Virus record (IMG/VR): IMGVR_UViG_3300046691_000158
Coordinates: 1-37,911 of that record
From: a virus
Direction: 5' to 3' (one strand)
Length of the DNA: 37,911 bases
Position 1 is the first letter of the stretch, and each line of letters starts with the position of its first letter. A program made the translations under genes and the position numbers. The notes below the pieces were generated by a model. That model did no database searches. It was not told the origin of the DNA and worked only from the letters and a program-made list of their open reading frames with translations. Positions 1-7,911 of the stretch are shown piece by piece.

Positions 1-127
1 TCAGCCCTTCTTCGAAAGCTGCGCGTTGCGGCGTTTCATCCACTCTTCAGCCGAAAGACGATCATCGAGGCCCGTTGCTGGCGGGTTTGCTCGTGCCGTG
101 ACCTTGGTGAGGGGCTGTGTTGCCTGT
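1..127. repeat. Terminal direct repeat, left copy
   Basis: Bases 1-127 are identical to 37785-37911. The repeat lies inside the scaffold gene and has no mobile-element features, so it marks a circular or circularly permuted molecule closed on itself. A length of exactly 127 is a common maximum k-mer of short-read assemblers, which points to an assembly overlap rather than a biological terminal repeat. Confidence 0.95.
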
Positions 128-909
128 TGCGTAGTCTTCGGAGGGGCACTCGTGCGCTTGATGGCTTCGGCGCCGATCATTGCGAGATGCAATGTCTTGT
201 AGACTGCCGGGTTGATCTGGTGGAGGAGTTGCTCGCGCGAGAAGCCGAGTTCCTTTTCCGCAAATCCAACGAGTTTGGCGTCTACCTCTGGCGACCAGCC
301 GGGGATTTCCTTCTCCGCAAACGCTCGTGTTTCCCGTAGGCGCTTGTCAGTTTCCTGGGCGACCTTTTCGGACATTTCGGCCTGCGTCTTGTCGAGGTAT
401 TGAGCGACCTGACCGCGCTGTTCCTTGAGCATCTGGAACTGACGCCAGTGCGACATAGCCGCCATGGGGTCTTCGTTCTCAAGCTGAGCCCAGTTTACGG
501 CCTCATACTGCTTGAGCTGCGAATCGACGTTGTGGATCACGGCCCGCGCTTCGATGACCTCCTGAGAAGTCTGATAGGCGCGATCAACTTCTGCCTGGCG
601 GGCTTCGGTTGCCTTGCGGAGTTCCGAGACTTCCTGCGTCTTGCGTGTGTAATCCGCGTTGCGAAGGAGTGCATCCTTCAGTTCAGGCGGGATTTTGTAC
701 GTCTTCCCTTCGTATTCAGCGTCGATTAGCTCGGGTTCGACAGGCAGTTGGTCGCCGTCTTCCTCGCTTCCGTCGCCTTCTACGACCTCGGATTCAGTCT
801 CCAGTTCGGCCGGTGCTGCGTCACTGGCATTCGGTGCTGTGTTTGGCTGCTGGTCTCCGCCTGCAGGCATAGCCTGTGCATCGGCAGCCGCCGTCAAAGC
901 CTCTTGCAT
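1..909 (-). CDS. Scaffolding protein (P22 gp8-like position)
   Basis: A 302-residue protein encoded between portal and coat genes, the position of the scaffold in P22-type phages and almost the same length as P22 gp8. The N-terminal 70 residues are very acidic, with runs of Glu and Asp. A long charged, helix-forming middle (about 85-190) looks like coiled coil, and the C-terminus is basic (RRNAQLSKKG), as in scaffolds that bind coat through a basic C-terminal helix. No enzymatic motif is visible. It would fill the procapsid and leave before or during DNA packaging. The stop codon is the first three bases of the window, so the gene is complete here; its last 42 codons are repeated at the right end of the window. 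Role inferred from position, charge pattern and length rather than recognised homology. Confidence 0.75.
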   Translation of the reverse strand: MQEALTAAADAQAMPAGGDQQPNTAPNASDAAPAELETESEVVEGDGSEEDGDQLPVEPELIDAEYEGKTYKIPPELKDALLRNADYTRKTQEVSELRKATEARQAEVDRAYQTSQEVIEARAVIHNVDSQLKQYEAVNWAQLENEDPMAAMSHWRQFQMLKEQRGQVAQYLDKTQAEMSEKVAQETDKRLRETRAFAEKEIPGWSPEVDAKLVGFAEKELGFSREQLLHQINPAVYKTLHLAMIGAEAIKRTSAPPKTTQQATQPLTKVTARANPPATGLDDRLSAEEWMKRRNAQLSKKG

Positions 910-953
910 CGAGGTTCACTCCATCGCTGGTTGGTGAGAGAAAAGAGCGCCGC

Positions 954-2981
954 TTACCCTTGGCGCGCGGGATAGTTGTGGGGAGCCTGCCCCGGTTGAT
1001 CATCGAGCTTCACAAGCTGCGAAACGCCGCTGATGGCTGTCTTCGCCTTGTCGTTGGCTATGTCGCCCTGAACCTTCATTCGCTGCGTCTCGGCGTTGAA
1101 CTGGTCGATGGACTTATCGGCCTTCAGCGCTTCGACTTCCTGCGTAAGCTGCTGGATTGCCTGCTGGCCCTGCTGGATCATCTGCTGCACTTCAGGCGGT
1201 AGGCCCTTGTTCTGCAGCGCGGGGTTGATCGACTTCAGGCGCTCGGCAATCTCGTCGGCTCCGGGCCAATCGAGGTTCTGAGCCAGAAGGTCGCCAATCA
1301 CAGGGGCGGCAGCCGGGAAGGCTCGGACGAACTCCGTCATCTGCATGGCCGCTTCCTCACGGCGTGTCGTAAAGCTCGGGCCGGTCGTGACGGTCAGGTC
1401 GTACTTGCCGACCGTGAGATCATGCATGGCCATCATGACCTGGCCCTGCTCGTCTTCCTGCGGCTTGCCATCGGGGTCGAGAACAGGCTGCTGCTGTCCG
1501 CTGTTGACCTGCACAGACCGAGGTGTGCCGTCCTCACCAAGGACGCGGATCACGCGCTCTGTGCTGTAGACCTTCGGGATCAAGTCGATAAGGATTCGGC
1601 CAGTGTGGCGAATGGCGCGAGCAAGGTTGTCGATGAAGTGGAATGTCGCGACATCCCCTTCCCGCTGGCGGGCCATGATGGCTCGTCCGCTGGTCTCGTT
1701 CGATCGAGCGCCAAGGGAAGCGTCATAGATGCCGATGATGGCCTTCATGTCGTCGGAGGCGTTCAGGGCCTCTTGCAAGGCTCCTGCAGCCGGTCCAACG
1801 TCGAGAGGCTGGCGAATTGGTGCTTCGCCGTCGAACTCCAGATAGGCGTGGCTTTGCGTGTTCGCTGTCGCCCAACGATCCGCATCTGTATTGAACGTGC
1901 CAACGCGGCCGATGAACGGTACACGAGGCGCGAGGGCGACAAGCTCCGTCGATGTCGTTCGCCAGTAGTTGAACATGCGCTGCGCATCTTTGGCGCTGTG
2001 AATAAGGCTCTGGAAGTAGCGTTTGCCTTCCACCACGATCTCGTCACCGTAAACCGGGATGATCGGGATGTAGCAACCGGGCCAGTCGTTCTTCTCCAGA
2101 ACGTCGGCGCCGCTCATGATGATCTGTGTGACCTTGTGCGAACGTGTATTGCGAGTTCCGACGACCTGAAGCATCCCAGCTTCCATCATGGCCTGAAGAT
2201 CGGGGTCCTTCTCAAGATCCTCGGCGGCGTAGGTGTGGCCGTTGGAGAGCTTGACGATTTCCTTCTCGACAGGCTCGCGCTTCCACCATTCGGCAACCAT
2301 GACGGTCTCGTCTTCGACCCAGATGCCGGCGTTGGCCCATGCATCGCTTTCGAAGTCACAATCAACCGAATCGCCGTCTGCGTTGGTCTTGTCACCGTAC
2401 TTGGCTTTGAACTCAGCCTTTCGCATCGGCTCGACGACAAACGCCACATTCCAATCAGAGGAATCGGCGCACATGCTGTCAGGGTCGCCATAGACCGAGA
2501 ACTGGTTGGCAACCCGCTCGATCGACAGATCCATCTCGAAAGAGTCGTCGTAGGCGTAGTCCATACCCACGCGCCAGTAGCCGAATCCACCCGAGACACT
2601 GGCCTCGATGGCCGTATCGTAGGCAACGTCGGCATTCGACGTGTATTCGATGTTGCGGATAAGCCCGTTGATGACCTCTGCCGTCTTCGGGTCTGCGTTG
2701 CTATCGACAGGGTGAACCTTGATCGACGGCTTGTTCTGGCGGCTGTCGTTGACGACCTGGCGGATGAATGCCGGCATCTTGTTGATGGTCAGGCATGGGC
2801 GGAATTCATCACGGCGCTGTTTCTCGATATCCCGCGGCCACTGCTCACCGAGGCGAGAAAACCGGATGTCGTCGAGCGCGGTCTGGCGATTGTCTGACTC
2901 GGCATCCTGGCAACGCTCGAACGCAGTGCGGCCTTGTGCGAGCAGATCAGCCTTGTCTGTGCTCTTCTTCTCGTCAGCCAT
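954..2981 (-). CDS. Portal protein (P22-like)
   Basis: A 675-residue portal, the dodecameric ring at the head vertex through which DNA is packaged and ejected. Length and overall pattern fit the P22-like portal family (P22 gp1 is about 725 residues). It has a polar N-terminus with CLTINKMPAFIRQVVND around 80-100, a mixed alpha/beta core, and a Gln-rich C-terminal helix (QMIQQGQQAIQQLTQEVEAL) suited to the barrel that extends into the head of such portals. It starts 8 bases after the large terminase stop and is followed after 44 bases by the scaffold gene, so terminase, portal and scaffold form one packaging block. The long plus-strand frame antisense to it is a shadow. Confidence 0.9.
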   Translation of the reverse strand: MADEKKSTDKADLLAQGRTAFERCQDAESDNRQTALDDIRFSRLGEQWPRDIEKQRRDEFRPCLTINKMPAFIRQVVNDSRQNKPSIKVHPVDSNADPKTAEVINGLIRNIEYTSNADVAYDTAIEASVSGGFGYWRVGMDYAYDDSFEMDLSIERVANQFSVYGDPDSMCADSSDWNVAFVVEPMRKAEFKAKYGDKTNADGDSVDCDFESDAWANAGIWVEDETVMVAEWWKREPVEKEIVKLSNGHTYAAEDLEKDPDLQAMMEAGMLQVVGTRNTRSHKVTQIIMSGADVLEKNDWPGCYIPIIPVYGDEIVVEGKRYFQSLIHSAKDAQRMFNYWRTTSTELVALAPRVPFIGRVGTFNTDADRWATANTQSHAYLEFDGEAPIRQPLDVGPAAGALQEALNASDDMKAIIGIYDASLGARSNETSGRAIMARQREGDVATFHFIDNLARAIRHTGRILIDLIPKVYSTERVIRVLGEDGTPRSVQVNSGQQQPVLDPDGKPQEDEQGQVMMAMHDLTVGKYDLTVTTGPSFTTRREEAAMQMTEFVRAFPAAAPVIGDLLAQNLDWPGADEIAERLKSINPALQNKGLPPEVQQMIQQGQQAIQQLTQEVEALKADKSIDQFNAETQRMKVQGDIANDKAKTAISGVSQLVKLDDQPGQAPHNYPARQG

Positions 2982-2989
2982 TCAAACCT

Positions 2990-4291
2990 CTACGACATCC
3001 AAGCGCCTGCGCCGGCATGGCCGCGCGGGTCTTTCTTTCGTGGTGCATGCGGTTCGTCATAGACGACACAGCCAAGCCCGAAGGCATCAGCACCGTGTGA
3101 AGCCCAGTCATGCTCTGGACCAAGGCCGATACCGCGGGCGTCGTCTTTCTTCTCGTGATACCAGCCGATGGCGCCACGACCGCCTTCGGTCGTCGCCTCG
3201 TTGAACCACATGTTTGGAAACAGTCGTCTTGCAGCCTCGATGCGGGCGGCTGCAGCGCCTTTCCCCTGATTGGGAACGACCGTCACCCGATAGCCTGCCT
3301 CACGAAGAGCGCTTTCGTAGGAAACGTCGTAGACCTTGTCGTTGGTCGAACCATCGTGCGGCAGCCAGAACTGCGCCTTGTCCGACGTGTAGCCTTTTGA
3401 CCTGCACCAGTTGAGATGCGATGCCAGAGGTTGCCCAACCGCCTCGTAGTAATCGAGCCACCGGATCTCCTTACCGATGAATTGACAGGCCCAGATCGTG
3501 AAGGCGTCTGCTCGAGCGCCAGTACCGCCGATATCGCAGATGAGCCGGATGGTCATGAGCGGGTCAGCCGCTACTCTTCCGATGCGGCCTTCGTTCTTGG
3601 CGTCCGCGAGGTGCTTGGCGAAGTAAGCGCCTGATGCAACGCTCAAATACCCGCCCTCCCAGATGTGGTCATACTGGTCTGGCTGCATTCGAAGGCAGTC
3701 GAGACGTTCCTGCTCCAGCTCTGGAGTGAGCCAAGGATTGTCCCGCCAATTGGCAGTAACGAGAACCGAACCGGTCGGCCGTTCGTCCCCACACATCATC
3801 AGGTCAACAGGATCGACCTTGCGGCGTGGGTTCCAGCTAAACCAGATCTCCGAACCTGGAGCGCGGATCGTCGGACGAAGCAGGTTGAGCGACCGCATGG
3901 AGGCAGTCTGCGCTTCTTCCCACCAAGCCCGCTTGAAACCTTCCAGCGACTTGATTGATTCCGCTGTGTGGTCCTGCATGCCCTGAAAGATGATCGCGCC
4001 ATCTCCTGGCGTTTCGATCGTGTCCCGAAAGATCTTGAACCCGTCCGCTTCACCTAAACCGAAATCGGCCAGCTTCCCTTCAAGCAAACGCTTCGAAGAG
4101 TCGGCCAGCGTCTTCTGAACTTCGCGGATACAGACCGAGAGCATCCCGCGTTCGGCCAGATGGTCCTCGATCATCAGCCCGCCGAAGAAATGCGACTTGC
4201 CAGAGCCTCGCCCGCCCTTTGCGCCTTTGTATCGAGATGGAGGGAGAAGAGGCTCGAAAGCCTCAGCTGTTTCGATCTGGAGTGTTCGCAC
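2990..4291 (-). CDS. terL: Terminase large subunit (ATPase and nuclease)
   Basis: A 433-residue DNA-packaging motor of the Terminase_3/6 type. The ATPase domain has a clear Walker A, GGRGSGKS (about 26-33), a Walker B region ending RAWWEEA (about 121-127, with the paired acidic residues), and a WNP motif near 153. The C-terminal RNase H-like nuclease domain shows acidic residues in ICDIGG (D253), LPHDG (D313) and HDWASHGADAFG (D395, D402). It pumps DNA into the head through the portal and cuts the concatemer. It starts at GTG 4291, overlapping the small terminase by 29 bases, which is usual for terminase pairs. The circular, apparently permuted genome fits headful (pac) packaging, but that is an inference. 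Confidence 0.95.
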   Translation of the reverse strand: MRTLQIETAEAFEPLLPPSRYKGAKGGRGSGKSHFFGGLMIEDHLAERGMLSVCIREVQKTLADSSKRLLEGKLADFGLGEADGFKIFRDTIETPGDGAIIFQGMQDHTAESIKSLEGFKRAWWEEAQTASMRSLNLLRPTIRAPGSEIWFSWNPRRKVDPVDLMMCGDERPTGSVLVTANWRDNPWLTPELEQERLDCLRMQPDQYDHIWEGGYLSVASGAYFAKHLADAKNEGRIGRVAADPLMTIRLICDIGGTGARADAFTIWACQFIGKEIRWLDYYEAVGQPLASHLNWCRSKGYTSDKAQFWLPHDGSTNDKVYDVSYESALREAGYRVTVVPNQGKGAAAARIEAARRLFPNMWFNEATTEGGRGAIGWYHEKKDDARGIGLGPEHDWASHGADAFGLGCVVYDEPHAPRKKDPRGHAGAGAWMS

Positions 4292-4577
4292 GGACTATGT
4301 GGCGTTCGATACGGTGAATGACATTGACAGGGTTGTCGTCCTCGTCGCCGCCAATGACCCCTTGCGGAACCTTGCCGTCGAGGCGATCAGCCAGCTCTCT
4401 GATTGCCGGCACGTCGCCTTGCGTGAGAAGCTGACGGGCGTTCCAGCGAAGCGAGCCGGGAGGAGCCAAACACTCTTCGCCGCGCTCGGCCGAAAGGGCC
4501 TCCATCATGAGGGCGTCTTTGAATGGCTTGGTCTTTGGGCGACCGCCTGGGTTGCCGCTCTTTCCGCTCTCGAACAT
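4263..4577 (-). CDS. Terminase small subunit candidate
   Basis: A 104-residue protein directly upstream of, and overlapping, the large terminase. The N-terminus carries GKSGNPGGRPK, a short Gly/Arg/Pro motif seen at the start of many phage terminase-associated proteins of the DUF5681 type; the rest is helical and charged (for example AIRELADRLDGKVPQ). Small terminases recognise the packaging site and regulate the motor. No classical helix-turn-helix is obvious, so the assignment rests on position, size and the GNPGGRPK motif. The start is ATG 4577. Confidence 0.7.
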   Translation of the reverse strand: MFESGKSGNPGGRPKTKPFKDALMMEALSAERGEECLAPPGSLRWNARQLLTQGDVPAIRELADRLDGKVPQGVIGGDEDDNPVNVIHRIERHIVRANTPDRNS

Positions 4578-4701
4578 CAGAATTTGTTCTCAACGGCTAA
4601 CGTATTGATTTTCATTGTCTCGCTCCACTCCGTTTCGGGTTGGTGGAAATACTATTTCTATCCAGCCGATAGGTCGGCGGAGAATTTTCTACTGGATTGG
4701 C

Positions 4702-4890
4702 TTAATTCGTCTGAACGACTATCAGCTCGTGCGCTGCGGCATAGAAGAACACGTCGCGGCGGCTCTCTGCGAAGACTTCAAGCTCTCCGTCTGAGTCTAT
4801 GAGCGCCCAGCCCCTAGTGCCGTCCTCGGTCGTAGCTTCTCTGAGGTAGCAATGGGTATCGAGAGGCGAGAATGCGTCTGTGTCGCTCAT
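4702..4890 (-). CDS. Small protein of unknown function
   Basis: A 62-residue protein (MSDTDAFSPLDTHCYLRE... ending AAAHELIVVQTN). I do not recognise it. The ATG at 4890 is chosen because an AGGGATTGAG stretch sits just upstream; the frame stays open further upstream but the extension looks non-coding (odd Cys/Trp/His composition). It lies alone between the packaging genes and the replication/regulation genes, with about 240 bases of non-coding sequence upstream and about 120 downstream. It is compact, acidic and has no membrane segment, so it is probably cytoplasmic. Confidence 0.55.
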   Translation of the reverse strand: MSDTDAFSPLDTHCYLREATTEDGTRGWALIDSDGELEVFAESRRDVFFYAAAHELIVVQTN

Positions 4891-5132
4891 CTCAATCCCT
4901 GATGGTGGTCGGGAAGAATGCCAGCTTTTAGGAGATTTCATCCAGGGTGTTTGCAATACGTCCGTGCTCATGAGGCAGTGACGCAAGCGGCATTCCGCAC
5001 CAGCTTCCCGATGTCGTTGAGGCAAGGCCTCGAATTGTTTGCCCTAGTCGGACCCGAAGGCGAGGCTCTCACAAGGTCTTTGCGCCACCCTTAACCGACT
5101 ACGGCTATCTTCGGCGGCCGCCGCCTACTCGA
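4891..5132. other. Non-coding gap upstream of the packaging block
   Basis: About 240 bases with no convincing gene on either strand, lying between the 5133-5780 gene and the genes that lead into packaging. It contains a perfect 10-base palindrome, GGCGGCCGCC at 5113-5122, just after the stop codon of the upstream gene. It is the natural place for a late promoter or a packaging (pac) signal, but I see no strong -35/-10 pair, so this is position-based only. Confidence 0.4.
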
Positions 5133-5780
5133 TCATGAGGAAGCCGAAACTTCCAATCGTGTAATATCGGTAGCATTCCGGTTATGATTTGGCAAGATGC
5201 CGCTGTCTCGCAAAGCGCTCAATCCCCTACGAAGCCAAAGGTTTTGCTGGGCCGGCATGTCGCGAAGGTGATCCAGATCCATAACTGCCACGTTAATCAC
5301 CGTCGTCCGAACCTGCGGGCCGTCCACACACTGCAGAAGGACACCCTGAAGCGCCATCATCTTGTTGCTGGCGTCTCGGGCGCTCTTTGCCATGCTCTCG
5401 CTCACTTCGCCGTCATGGCCCTTAATGCTGAAGAGCGATTGAGCACGGGCGCTGGGGAATGGAATGCCGGTCAGCCGGTGATACCTGGCGATGGCGAGCG
5501 CGAACTCGTTCCCGGCCTCTAGCTGGTCCTTGCTGATCTTGCCGTCGAGGTAAATCCGACCGAGGGTGTAGCCGACGTGATCGGACTTTACCTCTGTGTC
5601 GCTCATGTCCTGAAGGCCGTGAATGCGCCGCCGCGCCTCGATTGCCACGCTCTGGTTTTCCTTCTCCGTTTCGAAAGGCTTGATCTTGCCGCTTGGGAAG
5701 CGCTCCATGTTCTCCTTGCGTGGCCTTCCTGACTTGCTCGTTGATCTCTTGGCTCTCAGTTTTGCCGCCTTCGATGCCAT
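5133..5780 (-). CDS. Basic protein of unknown function, possible regulator
   Basis: A 215-residue protein. The N-terminal 40 residues are strongly basic (KAAKLRAKRSTSKSGRPRK), suggesting nucleic-acid binding. The rest is helical, with the landmark ARYHRLTGIPFPSARAQSL near the middle. ATG 5780 follows a GAGGG ribosome site 7 bases upstream; the frame is open further upstream but that part is the antisense of the preceding gene. As the last gene before the packaging block it sits where phages often keep late-gene activators or antiterminators, but I recognise no specific family. The 13 bases before its start repeat the junction of the previous gene pair. Confidence 0.65.
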   Translation of the reverse strand: MASKAAKLRAKRSTSKSGRPRKENMERFPSGKIKPFETEKENQSVAIEARRRIHGLQDMSDTEVKSDHVGYTLGRIYLDGKISKDQLEAGNEFALAIARYHRLTGIPFPSARAQSLFSIKGHDGEVSESMAKSARDASNKMMALQGVLLQCVDGPQVRTTVINVAVMDLDHLRDMPAQQNLWLRRGLSALRDSGILPNHNRNATDITRLEVSASS

Positions 5781-5783
5781 GTA

Positions 5784-5796
5784 GTTGCCCTCGTTA
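5784..5796 (-). repeat. Repeated gene-junction sequence, copy 1
   Basis: On the minus strand this reads TAACGAGGGCAAC: it begins with the stop codon of the 5794-6150 gene, contains the ribosome binding site of the 5133-5780 gene, and ends 3 bases before that ATG. The same 13 bases occur in the same layout at 6154-6166. Confidence 0.8.
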
Positions 5797-6150
5797 CTCT
5801 TCGTCTGCGATGGATTTGGCGACGTTTTGCTCAAGCGCGTCGAGATCGATGAAATCGTCGTCAGGGTCACCGCGGCCGTCATAGCGAGAGATGAACTTGA
5901 GAGGCGCTGCGTTGCCGTTCTTGCGTTCATTCCAAGCCATGTACTCAGGGATGCCCCGCAGCAGCTCACACAGGTACTTGCGAACATCGCCTTCGTAGAT
6001 CTCACGAAAGCCGAACTCGGCGTTTGGCTCGAACCGGTCCTGAACCGCCACGACGACCTTTTCTAGATTGGCTGGGGCTTGGTATGGGGACTGCCGCACC
6101 GCCCACATTGCAACGGCTCCAGCTAATTGCTTTGCGCTAAGGTAAATCAT
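5794..6150 (-). CDS. Protein of unknown function
   Basis: A 118-residue, mostly helical protein (MIYLSAKQLAGAVAMWAV...) ending in a very acidic tail (DPDDDFIDLDALEQNVAKSIADEE). It is not recognised. The start is ATG 6150 with a GAGGG site 7 bases upstream; the upstream gene stops 13 bases before it. It follows the DnaA-domain protein and precedes the basic 215-residue protein, so a role with replication or the shift to late expression is possible, but nothing in the sequence shows this. No membrane or secretion signal. Confidence 0.6.
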   Translation of the reverse strand: MIYLSAKQLAGAVAMWAVRQSPYQAPANLEKVVVAVQDRFEPNAEFGFREIYEGDVRKYLCELLRGIPEYMAWNERKNGNAAPLKFISRYDGRGDPDDDFIDLDALEQNVAKSIADEE

Positions 6151-6153
6151 GCT

Positions 6154-6166
6154 GTTGCCCTCGTTA
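6154..6166 (-). repeat. Repeated gene-junction sequence, copy 2
   Basis: On the minus strand this reads TAACGAGGGCAAC: the stop codon of the DnaA-domain gene followed by the ribosome binding site of the 5794-6150 gene, identical to 5784-5796 in sequence and layout. Confidence 0.8.
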
Positions 6167-6838
6167 GCCGATCGTCGCCTGTAATTCAGTAATGCGTGTC
6201 GTTGCGTAGATGCTTGCCTTCGTCATGGGCCTGCGCCTGGGTAGTTCTTGCCACCTGACTTCTGCCGACCGTCTCTCCTCTGGTGTCATAGCCTTGATTT
6301 TGCGGACAGAATGAAGTGCAGTGGTATGGTCCCTTCCCCCAAATAGCCTGCCGATCTGCGGGTACGACATGTCCTTTCGTTGAGTGTGAACCTCGTACAT
6401 GCAGAGTTGGCGCGGGTAAGTGACGTCGAGCGTCCGGCTTTTGCTCTTGATGTCCTCCCAAGAGATCCCCGGAAAGTTCTCTAGAACCTCGGCTATGATT
6501 TGCTTGGTGGGCCGACGTGGCATGCAAGCCATTTCGAGATCGGCGCGATGCACCTGCAATGCGGCTCGGAGTGCCACGTTCTCATGTGCCAGGTCGGATA
6601 TCTGGCGCTCGACGGCTTCTCGCCATACCCTGACGTGCCAGTCGAAATAGAGATCCACGACGGCACATAGAGGGGTTACTACCGGTCCGCGCGGCTTCTC
6701 CACGATGCGCAATACCGGCGCTGCAACTGGTGCGGCAATGGCAACCGTCGTGATGTTCTTCGGCGCGGCCATACCCATACCGAGCCGCTTACGCACGTCG
6801 CTGTAGTGGGCCGTCAGTTCTTTCTGATGCACATTCAT
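6164..6838 (-). CDS. Protein with a DnaA domain IV-like DNA-binding domain
   Basis: A 224-residue protein whose C-terminal half (about 108-185) closely resembles domain IV of the bacterial initiator DnaA: TKQIIAEVLENF...W.DIKS.SR, then PRQLCMYEVH, then the signature GGRDHTTALHSVRKI (about 167-181), which in DnaA contacts the DnaA box. The DnaA AAA+ ATPase domain is absent; the N-terminal part is Ala/Pro-rich followed by a short helical stretch. It probably binds DnaA boxes in the phage or host origin, either as part of phage replication initiation or to steer or block the host initiator. ATG 6838 overlaps the upstream stop by ATGA; an in-frame GTG lies three codons earlier. Domain call strong, role inferred. 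Confidence 0.85.
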   Translation of the reverse strand: MNVHQKELTAHYSDVRKRLGMGMAAPKNITTVAIAAPVAAPVLRIVEKPRGPVVTPLCAVVDLYFDWHVRVWREAVERQISDLAHENVALRAALQVHRADLEMACMPRRPTKQIIAEVLENFPGISWEDIKSKSRTLDVTYPRQLCMYEVHTQRKDMSYPQIGRLFGGRDHTTALHSVRKIKAMTPEERRSAEVRWQELPRRRPMTKASIYATTRITELQATIG

Positions 6839-7293
6839 GGCTGCCACTCGCTTTCCATGAGCTTAGACACCGGGAGATCGGCCATGCGCCACACCGGTAG
6901 GTCGGGGTACATTTTCTTGAGCGCTTCGGTCGCCGCGACGTTGCCTTGCAGAGCTTCATGGAGAAGCTTGAGCTTGAGAGGAGACACCTGCGGCGCTGGC
7001 GTGGGCTCCTGCTTCACCTCGATGCGTGGGCGGGCCGCTGCTTCGATGGCAGACTGCTGATACCGGCATTGATCGGCGAAGGAGGCGCACGACGGCGCGA
7101 AGTCCCGATTGTGGTCCTTCACCTGCCCTGTGATGAAGAGACGAGCAGCGCGGGCTATAGCCTCCTGCGCTATCCCTTCAACGGCCATTAGGTAGGCTCT
7201 GATCTGCATATCTGGGTCAGTGGCGCTGGAGCTGGGGAAGCCCGAAAGCAAAGCTGCGATTATCTGCACCGTTGATGAGGTCGATTGCTGCAT
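6835..7293 (-). CDS. Protein of unknown function, possible replication accessory
   Basis: A 152-residue protein, soluble, not confidently recognised. The first half is helical and Ala-rich, with QEAIARAARLFITGQV and DFAPSCASFADQCR, a pattern met in phage proteins encoded near replication initiators. The second half has a Pro-rich linker followed by a helical end (LKLLHEALQGNVAATEALKK). It is coupled by ATGA to the downstream DnaA-domain gene, which suggests joint use, perhaps as a partner or helicase-loading factor; that is a guess from position. Its start at 7293 overlaps the upstream gene by about 77 bases, a longer overlap than its neighbours, so a later start is possible. Confidence 0.6.
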   Translation of the reverse strand: MQQSTSSTVQIIAALLSGFPSSSATDPDMQIRAYLMAVEGIAQEAIARAARLFITGQVKDHNRDFAPSCASFADQCRYQQSAIEAAARPRIEVKQEPTPAPQVSPLKLKLLHEALQGNVAATEALKKMYPDLPVWRMADLPVSKLMESEWQP

Positions 7294-7567
7294 CGGTCAC
7301 CGTCCTGCGGCCCGAGCCGCGCTGCTGTTGACGTTCTTGCTTCTGCACTTCGTTGAAGTACCAATCCGCTCGTATCGACTGCCAACCGCGGAGGATCTGC
7401 ATCTCTGCGGCTGCCAGCGGGTCTCCGGTCTTGAGGTACTCCTTGACCTGGAGCTTGGCGGCGTAGGCTGTGAGGGGCTTCTTCACCGTGCGCTTGCGAT
7501 GCTCTATGACCGCCTCGGCCAGTTCGTCGCCCAGCACGGGGCTGAGGATCTCCATAAGCTCTTTCAT
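7217..7567 (-). CDS. Protein of unknown function
   Basis: A 116-residue helical protein (MKELMEILSPVLGDELAEAVIEH...) with the stretch KKPLTAYAAKLQVKEYL and an Arg/Gln-rich section (QKQERQQQRGSGRR) that could bind nucleic acid. I do not recognise a family with confidence. ATG 7567 has a GTGGAG site 8 bases upstream; an in-frame TTG two codons earlier is less likely. It follows the DUF1064 nuclease gene by two bases and lies in the block that leads to the DnaA-domain protein, so a role in phage DNA metabolism is plausible but not shown. Confidence 0.6.
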   Translation of the reverse strand: MKELMEILSPVLGDELAEAVIEHRKRTVKKPLTAYAAKLQVKEYLKTGDPLAAAEMQILRGWQSIRADWYFNEVQKQERQQQRGSGRRTVTDAAIDLINGADNRSFAFGLPQLQRH

Positions 7568-7569
7568 TT

Positions 7570-7911
7570 TCAAATCTCCACGATCTTGACGGCTGGATAG
7601 ATGGCCTCAACAAGGGCGCGCTTGAGCTTGTAGAGCGGCGTTCTCGTCGCGGGGCTCTTCACATCCTCGACAATCCGCCGTTCTCGTGACGGATCAAAAT
7701 ACGCAAAGTCCGCGATGTAGACCGCCTGTCGTCCGCTCTCGTATTTCAGCGCGGAACCGTTCACGAGGAGCTTGAACCGTGGCTGGATCTCGAGGTGCGA
7801 TATCTCACCGGCCCTCTGCAGAAGCTTCAGCTCGCAGTAGCGGTTGGCTTCCTTCTTGCTGGCGAAGCGATGGCCGTCTATCTCTACTGGCTGGTTGCGG
7901 TACTTGTTCAT
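7570..7911 (-). CDS. DUF1064-type nuclease
   Basis: A 113-residue protein matching the DUF1064 family of small phage nucleases: an opening KYRNQPVEIDGHRFASKKEANRY, Y.ADFAYFDP near 65-73 and VEDVKS near 81-86. The spaced acidic residues E21, D68 and the E82-D83-x-K85 group fit a PD-(D/E)xK nuclease core. Members are thought to act on branched or recombining DNA. It starts at ATG 7911, overlapping the upstream gene by ATGA. It is the only obvious DNA-processing enzyme in the leftward early operon apart from the HNH protein, and would fit resolution of replication or recombination intermediates before packaging. Confidence 0.8.
   Translation of the reverse strand: MNKYRNQPVEIDGHRFASKKEANRYCELKLLQRAGEISHLEIQPRFKLLVNGSALKYESGRQAVYIADFAYFDPSRERRIVEDVKSPATRTPLYKLKRALVEAIYPAVKIVEI

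Noticed and set aside
1-127. Transposon or long terminal repeat
   Set aside because: No inverted ends, no transposase, sits inside a normal gene, and its length equals a standard assembler k-mer.
1422-2897. 491-codon open frame on the plus strand
   Set aside because: It is exactly antisense to the portal gene, has composition of a shadow frame and no ribosome site; long antisense frames are common in high-GC genes.
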